Source of the DNA: Leptasterias polaris
Taxonomy: Eukaryota; Echinodermata; Asteroidea; Forcipulatida; Asteriidae
Direction of reading: 5' to 3'
NCBI GenBank assembly: GCA_037783415.1
Contig: JAZGTN010000047.1
Location: 2,790,001 to 2,854,000 of the forward strand
DNA: 64,000 nt
Below the pieces are notes generated by a model that was not told where the DNA came from, made no database searches, and saw only the letters and a program-made list of their open reading frames with translations. A program made the translations under genes and the position numbers. Shown here in pieces: positions 44,461-54,732 of this stretch (position 1 is the stretch's first letter; every line of letters begins with the position of its first letter).

Positions 44461-46041
44461 GTAAGTTACACCTTATGACCTACAGTCATGCATTCATTGA
44501 TTCATTTATTTAATTGTCAATTTGGTTTAAAACGATATAAAATGATTAGTCACGCAGTGTGAAAACATAAAAATAATATTAAACAGAAAACAAATAACAT
44601 CTTTGCTTTTCAAAACTGAAGAAAAAAAAAGAAAAAAAAATAATAATAACCTTACTAAACATCAAGAAGATTAAAACATTCAATTATAAAATAAAATTAA
44701 ACTAGAAGCAACGATTACTTTTAAAACTGGACCAGCTAGTTAAAACATTAGCAAAAAGCCTCGATTTTGGGGCTTTCAAACATACAGCTTGGAGTTGTGT
44801 TCGTACGTGGGGGAAGGACTCTTCCTGAATCGTTTAAGATCACATAGGCATGATGTGGGTGGGTATGGTTACGCACGATGGAGTGGAATTTGAACAAAGT
44901 ATAGATTTCAAAATTTTTACTGGTTAAAAATGTAACATCCTCGATTTTTGTTTTAATGCCTCCTTAGTTAAAAGCTCAATATTTTATAAAGTAGTCTTTA
45001 TAGAGAAACAGCTGTACCACAGAATGAGACAATACAAGTTAATCAAAAACATTGAAATACTTAAGTTTCCTTATTACATAAACACGTTGGTTTGCCTTGC
45101 GACGAGTTTTGAGGTGTTGGTGTTTCATTTGATATAGTTACCCAAACACTTGTAGTCATTAACCAAGTCAATGTGTGTACTCTGCAAGCGTACTTAATCG
45201 TGCAACACTAAGGAAAAAAACACATACAATACTAGTATACAATGAGAAAAGAACGGGGAGAGGACACAACATATAGGGCACCAGTACTAGTAGTAAAAAC
45301 CTCATAAATTGATTGCCTTAAATGCACTCTATGTGTATGGTTTGAGATAAAACCACTTATCCACAATGTTAAATAAGGATTAACATCCATATTTCTAATT
45401 AGTGTTTGTAAAAGTAAATGCGGCTGTATGGTTTTAAATGCTGATGGAAAATCTACAACGAGAGCTCTAACTTAAGTGTTTGACTTTGTCTAAATGCCCG
45501 TAAACGTTGTAATTGAGTAAAAGATTGGAATCCCTTCTCCTAGATTAAAAGGCAAATTGTTGGGACCAGCAAAAACCTTGTTTGATCGCAGCAAGTGCTT
45601 TTAGTTTATACTTCTTTAAAACAACCAGCTTTTAGACATTTTTGAATTTAGTATGGTGTCAGATGTTGTCCATGAATAAGGAATAACATATTCCAGAGAC
45701 ATGTGTGTCACTTGCTAACAAAAGGTCCCGTTTTGAAGTTAAATTTAAGATAATGTGATAAATATGTGACTAGTTATGTGGTTTAGAGCATCAATTTCAA
45801 GTTCGAATCCTGGTCATGACACTTTAGTTCTCGAGCAATCTGCTTTACTATATGATTTATGTTCTTCACCCAGGGTTATAAATGGGTACATGCAAGGGAA
45901 GAGGTTGATATTGAGTTTGAAAAAGCCTTCGGCGCCGCAGCAGCTTTGGGTTGTATACTCCCCATGGATATGATTAAGATTAAAATAAAGTCTTTCACTC
46001 AATTACCCAATTGCAAATAATCACACCTTTTTCTTATACAG
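44461..46041 (+). other. Intron
   Basis: Holds the duplicated segment 44826-44970, an A-rich tract at 44620-44650, and a SINE at 45774-45990 (separate entry). Confidence 0.6.
45774..45990 (+). mobile_element. tRNA-Leu SINE, 5'-damaged copy
   Basis: B-box-like 'agttcgaatcctgg' at about 45799, then a body ('cttcacccagggttataaat', 'gaggttgatattgagtttga') that matches the minus-strand copy at 53205-53476. The first part of the tRNA head is degraded. Confidence 0.75.
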
Positions 46042-46443
46042 TTGATCCATGCGGTGCAAGAACAATCTACCTCACGGAGGGTACTACGTACAACATCACC
46101 TCTCCACTCTACCCAGACAACTATCCAAATAACTTGAACTGCAAATGGAGTATACTGTCAGACGACGCCGACACGTCCATACAAATCAACATTCTTGATT
46201 TTATAACTGAGTACAGAGACGACATAGTAACCATCTCTAGCCCAGGTTTAAGCCTGGGTGATTCTAGTACTCCATGGCTTGGGGAAACAATTACGATAAC
46301 TGAGTCAGGCGGACTGGAGTTATCTGATCAGACGAAAATAACTTATATTCTCTCTGGAGGTAACCAAACTTATGTCATGTTTACATCCGATTCTACAACA
46401 ACGAGACGTGGGTTTAAGTTGGAAGTCAAAATGAGGAAGTCAT
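46042..46443 (+). CDS. Receptor exon: CUB domain 3
   Basis: Acceptor 'ttcttatacag', donor T|GTAAGA, 402 nt (134 codons), phase 1-1. The clearest CUB domain of the gene: DPCGARTIYL, then ITSPLYPDNYPNNLNCKWSI (the canonical S-P-x-Y-P-x-x-Y-P-x-N-x-x-C-x-W), NILDF, and STTTRRGFKLEV at the end. As in CUB 2 only the first disulfide pair is evident. Several NxT/S sites (NIT, NQT) suggest glycosylation. Confidence 0.9.
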
Positions 46444-48628
46444 GTAAGATATTGATATATTTTTGTCAACAAATAGCTACCATTCTCTGACCGCTGAACC
46501 CTTTGGTGGCCTGCCGGTCTGCAAGTTAAAGACCGCAAACACATCGTCTTTTATAACTGGTCGTTCAGTTTTAAGCAAAACAAGGTGAAACCGTTTAACT
46601 AATGTTTTGTTTTTTCACCATTGGCCATGCCATCGTATTTTTGAACCGAAACACCACTCTGCGGAGTGGTGAAGGTTGTTTTTATTTGTCTCTATGCATT
46701 TCCAAATTGATTTCTTTGGATCGTTTCCTATTCTTTCAAGTGTTTTTGTTTGTTTGCAATAACTTGTGTAAGTTCGTATCATGACTGTCGTTGAATTTCA
46801 AGCATCGATTTGTTCTCTTAACAAAGTCTCGCTTGAATTCAATTGGAGCGCTCAAAAGTGTTATTTTTTAATGAACACAATAGTTACGTGAGCACTCAAA
46901 TAATGAAGAAAGTAGTTTCGTGAGAACTCAAATAATTCAAATTATAAATGTTTTGCTGTATTTTTATTTTAAACACATGTGATTGTGTATGTAGGCCTAC
47001 CCTTTTGGCTCCTATAGTAGCCTCACTGGCATTTGGCTATTTTATTGGTTCCATGATCTACTCATACCAACCATCCATAAAACAAAAATTTGAAGTAAAT
47101 AATTCAAAAATCCGTCTTGAGAAAAAAATATCTTTAAAATGTATCATATTTGGTCACTATAATAATGTTGATGGGCGCAATCTTTTAACATGGCAATTTC
47201 ACTAGTACGCGCAAGCCACTTTTAGCAACTGAGCGCTGCATTTTCTAAACTAAAGTCTGCCCACACAAGAACAAATTGTGCGGCTGAGGCACGAAACTGA
47301 CACAAGCTGCACGGTTTGCACTCGTTTGTGCTGCCAGTTGTTAAATCCGAGTGGCTCAGCTCGGCAAACGTTGCAAATGCCTCTCCGAGTTTTGTCCGGT
47401 CCCTTTTCTCGAGAACTCCCCTGGTAACTTGAACTTGTATCACCCTTATCACAAATGATTGACAGAAAACCTTTTCTTCATCAAATTGTTTTCGTTTCAG
47501 AGAAGCCTTTTTGCAATTAATAACACACTCTCGTATTTTTTTCCCTACTCACTTATGAACTTTTTCTTTTGGAAAATGAGATCATCAAAACTTGAAATGG
47601 TCATCTCCCTTCCTCTTTAAATACAATATTAAATTACGCACTGAAACTACGTGTACGCTACACAATTACAAATAATATTAACACTTGGCCTATAAAAACC
47701 AGTACAAAGCAGCAGTCCCCCACAATTAGTAATCAATCACTAAACGAATTTGACCTTAAATTGAAACGTCTTGCAACAATACTCTGAATACTTCAAGGTT
47801 AGTTTACTACCACAATCTGACCCTTCTTGATCCATGTTACAGCCACATATCCCCAACATATCAGTATTACAATCATGTGTCAACATTACTCTGATTTTCC
47901 CAAACGCAGTGTTACTATCAAAACCCGACCCTTACAAGGTCAGTATTACAGCCACACTCTGGACCCTCAAAGATCAGTTATGTAAGCTTCTGATTCTTCC
48001 AAGATCAGTTTTACTATCACAATAAGACCATTTCATATTAGTACTACGTTTCACTTTGACCCGATCGCGATCTGTACTACAAACATCTACCACCAATGAT
48101 CTTACTCTTTAAAGGGTCAGCAGTAATGTTACAACTTGACCTTTCAATAATCATTATCACAGCCACACTCTGACCCATCCAATATCAGTATTACAAGCTT
48201 ACTGTAATACTCTGACCTCAACAATCAATCACAGCCTGACCCTGTCATGATACGTAATCAAGCTTCTAAAAACATTCATTTTACCCTTTGGTGATCAACA
48301 TTACAACCTCATTTAATGAAACTTTGACCTCTACAACACCATTCCCCCGAGTTCAGTATTAAAGGCCCTTACTGACTAATGTTGGTACAATTGGCTCCTT
48401 TTAACAAAATCACTGTCAATTAAAGTTCTCTTTCAAACAATATAGTACGTTTGAAGTCATGAATCTCACTTCTGCTGAGTGCTCTTTATTTTTGTTTTTT
48501 ATTGTAACAACATTCATGTCGAGACAAAGTAGGTTGGCCAATCCCGGTGAATTAGTTGAACTTGAGTCGTCTGTATTAAAACATAAATTTTGCAAATGAA
48601 ATAATTGAAATGCTGTCTTTACTTACAG
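46444..48628 (+). other. Intron
   Basis: Mostly AT-rich; contains the degenerate minisatellite at 47750-48370 (separate entry). No other coding exon identified. Confidence 0.6.
47750..48370. repeat. Degenerate ~35-bp minisatellite
   Basis: About 15 diverged units built on 'cagtattacagccacactctgacc' type words (for example around 47855, 47945, 48175, 48187). Heavily decayed, no frame kept. Confidence 0.65.
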
Positions 48629-48754
48629 CTGAAGATGGAATATGCATTAGAGACAGAGACTTCCGCTGTGTTGATACGCCAATCTGTGTGTCAACAGACG
48701 CCGTATGTAATGGCTTCCTTGATTGTGGTTATGGAACAGATGAAAGCCAATGCT
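48629..48754 (+). CDS. Receptor exon: LDLa domain 4
   Basis: Acceptor 'cttacttacag', donor T|GTAAGA, 126 nt, phase 1-1. DFRCVDTPIC, AVCNGFLDC and TDESQC, with an extra N-terminal cysteine (GIC), make a complete LDLa with CNG instead of CDG. The Ca2+ site D...DE is kept. Confidence 0.9.
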
Positions 48755-49146
48755 GTAAGACAACCTTATATCCAATAAATACCAAACCTTAGCAGCTTTT
48801 TAAACCTAAACTATTTTACTAAAGGTTACAAAATCATTAACACTTGCAGTTCACCAAATGGTACTTTGTACTGACGTCATTCAACCGATTTCTGATAAGT
48901 TATGGATAATGATGTTACCATTGATGATGGTGCAACGATGGAAACGCCACGAGCGTTGCACCTTGGGGTTTTCCAAAACGAGAACAATTATGTTGGCTTA
49001 CTATGAGGGCGCCCCACGTCACTGACTTCAAACAAGTCCCGAATGTAACACTTATATACATTATTCGATAAATTCCCGATAGTTGCACAAATCACTGGAT
49101 AATTTATTACGAACAATCATAAATTTAAATTTGTTTCCCCCGTCAG

Positions 49147-49263
49147 CATCCATAAGTTGCCCGGAGTTTTTTCAGTGCAGTAGAAGCGGTCAGTGCTTGT
49201 TATGGGAACAAGTATGTGATGGAACGGAGCAGTGCCTTCTTCGTGATGATGAAGACAATTGTG
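49147..49263 (+). CDS. Receptor exon: LDLa domain 5
   Basis: Acceptor 'cccccgtcag', donor G|GTGAGT, 117 nt, phase 1-1. SCPEFFQCSRSGQC, QVCDGTEQC and DDEDNC complete the six-cysteine LDLa pattern with all acidic ligands. It is the last LDLa before the leucine-rich repeats. Confidence 0.9.
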
Positions 49264-50295
49264 GTGAGTTTTCTGCCGCTCTTACATCTTCTTAATGCGT
49301 TAATACCTGTGCACATCAGAAAGTGATCTGCTGTGGTTGCTTTTTAATAGCTGCAGTAGCTGGTTTCCTGTAAATGCTACTCAAGACAGCTTCTGCAACT
49401 CAACAGTTTTCTTGTATAAAGAAACTTGTGCCACTCAAAAGGTGGTAAATCCACTTCTGCTATATACACAAACATGAGCATTATGTGGTGTTCTACCCAC
49501 AAGGGGTTGACCAGGTCTTTCCACAGTTATGCTTTCCGTATTGGTCTTTGCAGTATTTTACCCACATGGGTTGCCCAGATCATTATCACTTAATTTATAA
49601 TGTATTTTAATTTTAAATCTTGATTTTCGGGTTGACCTCGGATTAACTTGCTGGCGCTCTACCATCTGAGCTATCTAGCCCTATGTTGGCGGTTTCCCTT
49701 TTTGTCAGTATATATATTTTTTTTGGGGGGTGTCAGTCAGAAGCCATTCAACCGTAAACTGCCGTCTATAGCCAGGGGCCACACCAAAGTATACGAACAA
49801 ACCTGGGAAGGCCGGGGCAGCCAGGGGATGCGACTTTTTTATCAGATAGGCTACAAAGTAATAAACCATAAGGGAAACTGACTGACAATTACACAAAGAC
49901 TACAAGTTGAACAGTGGCTGCCAAGGGTATACACTAGTAAACAAACTGTCACTGAGAGATATGTACAAGTAGACCCCCTGCCGACGATCCTTTATATAGT
50001 TATTAAAATGCATTTATAACCAGTCAAAGGACTAATATTACTGTTGTTTATAATGTAGTGAATTTACTACTACCAGTGATGACTTAAAAGTAACATAATA
50101 ATACTTGTTCCTTCGAGATGATCAGTTATATTTATACAAACAACAACAGAAGACGAAAAAGAAGAACATTAATGGGCGTCAAAGTAAAATAGATTGGGAC
50201 TCACCCAGCAACACACCAGAATAGCAAAATTTTCAAGGATCAATCTTACTCTTACTCTATCGTCAAATCTTGCAGCCAACTACTTTACTGAAATA

Positions 50296-50750
50296 AAGTT
50301 TAAGACATCTGTCTAATTACTAAGTTTAAGATCCATAATTATAATGCAAATAATTATGTTTACATCTAAGAGACTTCTTTGCATGCCCAGATTTTGTCTT
50401 AAATTAAATTTGAGTCAATTAGTTACCCATCAGTAATGTAATTGATTTATTACTCTATTTAGCTAATATGAAACACCAAGACTTTATGCTAAGGAACGTA
50501 AGGGCCAATAATTACTACCACACAATCTAGTAATATATTTCAAAAATTTAAATTTGCATTTCCCTATCTCTACATCTAAGTGACTTTTTTACATGCACAG
50601 CTATTGTCTAAGAATATTTTTAGTTCTTAAGCTACCCATTATTTGATTGATTACTCTAATTAGCTAAGCCTTTAAGGGTGCGAAAACACCCCCGACTTTA
50701 CGCCGAGGAGCGAAAGGGCCAATACTTACTTTCACACCATCCATTATTTT
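50296..50750. repeat. ~209-bp tandem duplication
   Basis: Shared blocks 'acatctaag.gactt', 'cttaag.taccca', 'attactct.attagctaa', 'gaacgtaagggccaata' appear in the same order at about 50362-50510 and 50571-50725. Confidence 0.75.
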
Positions 50751-51079
50751 TTTGAAAAATCCGGTAAAACAACAAAATAAGATTAATCTGGGGCCTGATC
50801 CCCCTCATAAGTTGGTCCATTATAGGGTATCAATTAATTTGACAACCCCCCCCCCGTCATTACCATTTGGAGAAATTACTTAAACAGTGATTATGTGGTA
50901 TCATCTATTGACCCTTCCGCAAACGAAGCCACAAAACGTGCACTGTATTCACTTAACTGGGAGGTTTAGGTAAATCTGTATGCGTGTGTAATAAGGGTGC
51001 TTGCAATGGACCAGAAACACCGAGGACCTGCAACTTTTCCAAGATAATGTTGTTCTGCGTGCTCAATACGGAATGCACC

Positions 51080-51202
51080 GCTTTACATGTACGACCTATC
51101 CAAAGGACGAATTAATTATTGTAAATCATCTTGCTCTAGGACACAATCATAGTGACCAACATGGTGATGGATTCGAACTCACACTTTATGAATACACGCT
51201 TT
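51080..51202 (-). mobile_element. tRNA-Leu SINE head fragment
   Basis: On the minus strand, 'gtgagttcgaatccatcacc' (B box) and a following '.gtgtcctagagcaag' match the head of the SINE at 53205-53476. Confidence 0.6.
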
Positions 51203-51357
51203 GAAAAACACAACTTGGAATAGTTGTGGAAAAGTTGTTCATAAACGCAGATAAAAGGGATTAACACATGAAAGGGGTGGCCATTTTAAATACCTTTTGG
51301 GATAATGACTTCAAAACAAACAAACACAATTCTAAAATCATGTTGTTTTCTTTATAG

Positions 51358-51478
51358 ATAGGACTCGCTGTCCAGATGAGTGTGACTGCAGGTACGAGGA
51401 TGGCAACCTCTACGTTGTGTGTCTGTCAGGGTGGACGATTGAAACACTGGACAACATGGCAGCCATAACTGACATTAT
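51358..51478 (+). CDS. Receptor exon: LRR N-terminal cap
   Basis: Acceptor 'ctttatag', donor AT|GTTAGT, 121 nt, entering in phase 1 and leaving in phase 2. It has RCPDECDCRYEDGNLYVVC, the C-x3-C-x-C...C pattern of an LRRNT cap, then a first partial repeat (WTIETLDNMAAITDI). It is the switch exon between the phase-1 module exons and the phase-2 LRR exons, as in other LGR genes. Confidence 0.85.
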
Positions 51479-52759
51479 GTTAGTATAAATATGGGCTTAG
51501 TATAAATACTTTACCTTACGAAGACAAGAGTAGGCTGGTCGAAACGTTAAGACCAATTAAGAAACCAGTTTGCGGCAGTGAAGTTAATTTCGGGAAATTT
51601 CTTTGATCCACTAAGCGGAAGTATAGGCCTAGTCCAGGTTTTATTACCTATCACCACGATTGTATACACTGTAGAAAAATGGACAAATAAATGCCCAACT
51701 TTTTACCCAACTAATACAGCGAATAGTTAGTTCAACAATTGGGCAGAATATTGCCCATTAATGTTGGGCACACAGAAAGCCCAACACTTGAGCAAACTCA
51801 TCTTTCCCAACAGTTGGGGAAGTTTAATTACCCAACAATTTGGTATTTTTTTGTACTTATTTTCTGGGTACCTGATAAACCAGCTGTTGGTTAAAAATTA
51901 ACCATTTTATAAGTGATTATGTTTACCAAGAAATGGTCAAAACTACCGATTTGTTTTACCAACTACTAAGCATATTTTCAAAAGTTATTTTTCACCCAAT
52001 TATGTGGTAGATAATATTAACCAACGATTTACCCAACTTTTGTCATATAATTCGTAACCACCTTGGGCAAATTTTATTGCCAAATACTTGGGCAAATGTT
52101 ATGACATTTATTGGGCAAATAAGTGCCCATTGTATCACAGTTCCTCCTGTGATACGTCGTACAACCAGGCATAAACACCTTTTTTCCACAATGGCAAACG
52201 GTGGCGAGCTGTGACCCATGGCGTCTCTCTCAAAAACGTGAGGGTGCCCAGTGGTTTGTAGATGTCTCGGAAGGTTTATAGTTTTTAACTAAATAAAGTT
52301 TGTTTCCTGTTCAGTTGTTGTACACAGTCGTGACAGTTGCAGCGCAAGCAATGCAGTGATAGTTCCATGTATGTATTGTCATACATGTACTACACACACA
52401 TACAACACAACATACACGCATACACATACTCGTGTTTATGGTGTCAACCAAGGACTTCTCTTTGTTCTCCCATTGTTTGGACATAGTTTTTTTTTGAGAC
52501 GTCCCCATTGGTTTTGTACACGGAATTGATTCGAGGACGTCCTCGGTGTGACTTTTTCCCGGATCCCTTTTGTTAAAACCCTCTCCAAGTCCTCGGTTTG
52601 AATGCGTGGACATGTTCACATGCCACGTGCCGGCGTTGCACATAATGGCATGATAAAATAATTCAACGGTAGTGTCACTGTGTTGCTCGCTCTGCATCTG
52701 TCACGACTATGTACGACTGAATAGGAAACACAACTTCATATTTCGTGAGAAACCATAAC

Positions 52760-53150
52760 CACCGGAAGTAAAGGTCAAGTTATTTTGGAAATAACTTTTC
52801 AAATGTTGCCCGTGTCTTGATCTATCATATGCCCAAATATGAATACTGTAGCTTCAATATTCAGAGACATACAGGCATCGGCATGAGGGCACCTTTTGAG
52901 CTAAAATGGCTTGTAATTTGACACCCGATGACGTAATCGTGACGTCACAACTTACTCGGCTTCTCCTAGTTATGTTCTAACTTCACATAAAGTTTCAAGT
53001 TGATCAAAGATTCGCGAGTATGCGTTTGCTTGCGGACAAAGCTCGGGGAGAAGAATAAGCAAAACAACGAAGAAGACAAAAAAAAGACGAACAAAAACAA
53101 GGAGTTGTTCGGGCGTAAGGCCCGAACACCTAATAATAATAATAATAATA
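52760..53150 (+). repeat. Hairpin-ended dispersed repeat
   Basis: Ends with the stem GTTCGGGC/GCCCGAAC at about 53108-53128 and (TAA)n at 53131-53150. Same terminal design as the repeats ending at 616, 2153 and 25310. Confidence 0.5.
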
Positions 53151-53204
53151 ACTAGTTCTCTTAAACAGCTCATTCTACATAACCTCTCAATGCTATTTAC
53201 ATTA

Positions 53205-53476
53205 GTGTCCTGGTCATTTGGCCAATAACAATCTCAGCTCCCTGGGAAGTATACAGCCCCGAGCTGCCGTGGCGATCAGACGGCTTTTTCAAACACAATA
53301 TCAACCTCTACCCTCGCAGGTACCCATTTATACCCCTGGGTGAAGAGAAGCAATTATAGCAAAGTATCTTGCTCCAGGACACCAAGTGTCATAACCGAGA
53401 CTCGAACCGACACCCCGATGACTAACCAGCAGAACTTGAATCTGAATATCTACACAACTCGGCCATGACACCCTGA
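53205..53476 (-). mobile_element. tRNA-Leu-derived SINE
   Basis: On the minus strand: A box 'tggccgagttgt', anticodon stem CAGA/TCTG around TTCAAGT (anticodon CAA, Leu), long variable arm, B box 'ggttcgagtct', then a body that includes 'cacccaggggtataaatggg'. The same body is found at 45774-45990. It differs from the SINE at 25343 beyond the tRNA-like head. Confidence 0.8.
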
Positions 53477-53600
53477 AATAAAAGCGGCAATAAACATATA
53501 AGATCTGGTAATTAAAACCAGAAAAAAAAGTGTGGACAGAGCCAACTTCAAATTATGAATATTTTTAAGTTATTCCAAATTTGTCTGTTGATTTATAAAG

Positions 53601-53672
53601 GCAACTTTCAGGCGGGAATATGAGCAAGCTTGAAGCGGGAAACTTCAAACGTTTCTTCAAACTTCATACACT
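53601..53672 (+). CDS. Receptor exon: LRR 1
   Basis: Acceptor 'atttataaag', donor CT|GTAAGT, exactly 72 nt, phase 2-2. Translates to QLSGGNMSKLEAGNFKRFFK then LHTL, a 24-residue leucine-rich repeat (L..N.....L..G.F..L..L..L). An alternative acceptor 11 bases further in (ttcag, exon 53612) would give a stop, so the 72-nt form is preferred. Confidence 0.8.
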
Positions 53673-54660
53673 GTAAGTATTACAAACAATGCTGGGAGTG
53701 TGTAGACACAGACAACAACTTCACTCCGCATTATTTTTGTTACCATTTAAAAATAAGTTGAGCTCGACTAGTTTTGTCATTGTCCTGTTAAGACCCTTGA
53801 ACCAACGACATAACCCACTGTGACTGCATGCCCGTTGACCATTATTTAAGTCGGTGTGCACGTTATGGTTAAGCGTGTTAGGGCCGCTAGTCTTAAAATG
53901 CGCACCACACTGTTAAACAAATATCGGGACATAGGCTTCCAAAATGGCGTAACCTGATCATTATGGTGATGACGTCAGGTAAATTGGGTCAGTGATAATT
54001 AGCGCGCGGGTGTAACCGTGTGATTTTTAAGTGATAGTTTGATATTTGCGTGAACAACATTTTTGGGGAGAATATAAATCACTTTTAAATCGCCCAAACC
54101 ATTGGATATAGACCCTCGTGACTAAATAAAATATAGCAACATTTCCTTTGAAATTAGCCCATATTATTTGTCTCTATTTATAGTTTATACAAAATTGTTA
54201 ATTTCACCTATTAGTGGTAATTATGTCCAAGGCTAAGTAATTGCTTTACAACTCCTTTGGGAAAACCGGGAGAGCTGGTCCTTTGTGGATTTTGTTTCAG
54301 TAAAAAAAAAAAAACCCGATGGTAACAAGACAGTTGGCATGCTATTAGTTTTGGCTAGGTGAAGTTGGGGAATATGAATTGTTATATGGCGGAGTACTGA
54401 CTTTTTAATCAAAAACTGTTACTCAATAAGTCGACCATGGCACCGTGGAAGGGTAATACATAATGCTTTCTTGATTGTATTAACAATGTTTGCATCTATA
54501 TTGTTTATGTAATGTAAATGCCTAAATTTGAATAAACACAGCCAATATTTTTGTACGGGGAATTTATTAGGTAATAAATTACATACGAAAATATCAATAC
54601 AAATCAAGAGAATGTATTGATTACAGATTTAAAACATGACTTCACCACTTTTGTTTTTAG
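53673..54660 (+). other. Intron with dispersed repeat
   Basis: About 53990-54440 is a minus-strand copy of the repeat also seen at 60260-60665 and 17215-17395 (shared 'ccaatggtttgggcgatt' word in complement, 'accgggagagctgg'). Confidence 0.65.
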
Positions 54661-54732
54661 ATACCTAACGAACAATAACATCGAGGAGTTTGAACTGTTG
54701 GCATTTGAAGGATTGGGTAAATTGTCATGGCT
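54661..54732 (+). CDS. Receptor exon: LRR 2
   Basis: Acceptor 'ttgtttttag', donor CT|GTAAGT, 72 nt, phase 2-2. YLTNNNIEEFELLAFEGLGK then LSWL: one canonical LRR with N-N-I at the turn. Confidence 0.9.

Larger units (their letters stand above)
49264..51357 (+). other. Intron with repeats
   Basis: Contains a tRNA-like SINE fragment on the minus strand (about 49560-49683; A box 'tagctcagatggtagagc'), a 209-bp direct repeat (about 50296-50750) and a minus-strand SINE head fragment (about 51080-51202) that accounts for the short open frame at 51001-51204. Confidence 0.65.
51479..53600 (+). other. Intron with repeats
   Basis: Contains a region rich in 'tgggcaa' / 'cccaac' words in both orientations (about 51690-52130), a short CA-rich run near 52390-52440, a hairpin with (TAA)n tail at 53104-53150, and the minus-strand SINE at 53205-53476. 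Confidence 0.6.

Noticed and set aside
51001..51204. 67-codon frame between LDLa 5 and LRRNT
   Set aside because: Overlaps a minus-strand SINE head; the exons on both sides join in phase without it.
53612..53672. Alternative acceptor for LRR 1
   Set aside because: Would bring an in-frame stop; the 72-nt version fits the other LRR exons.
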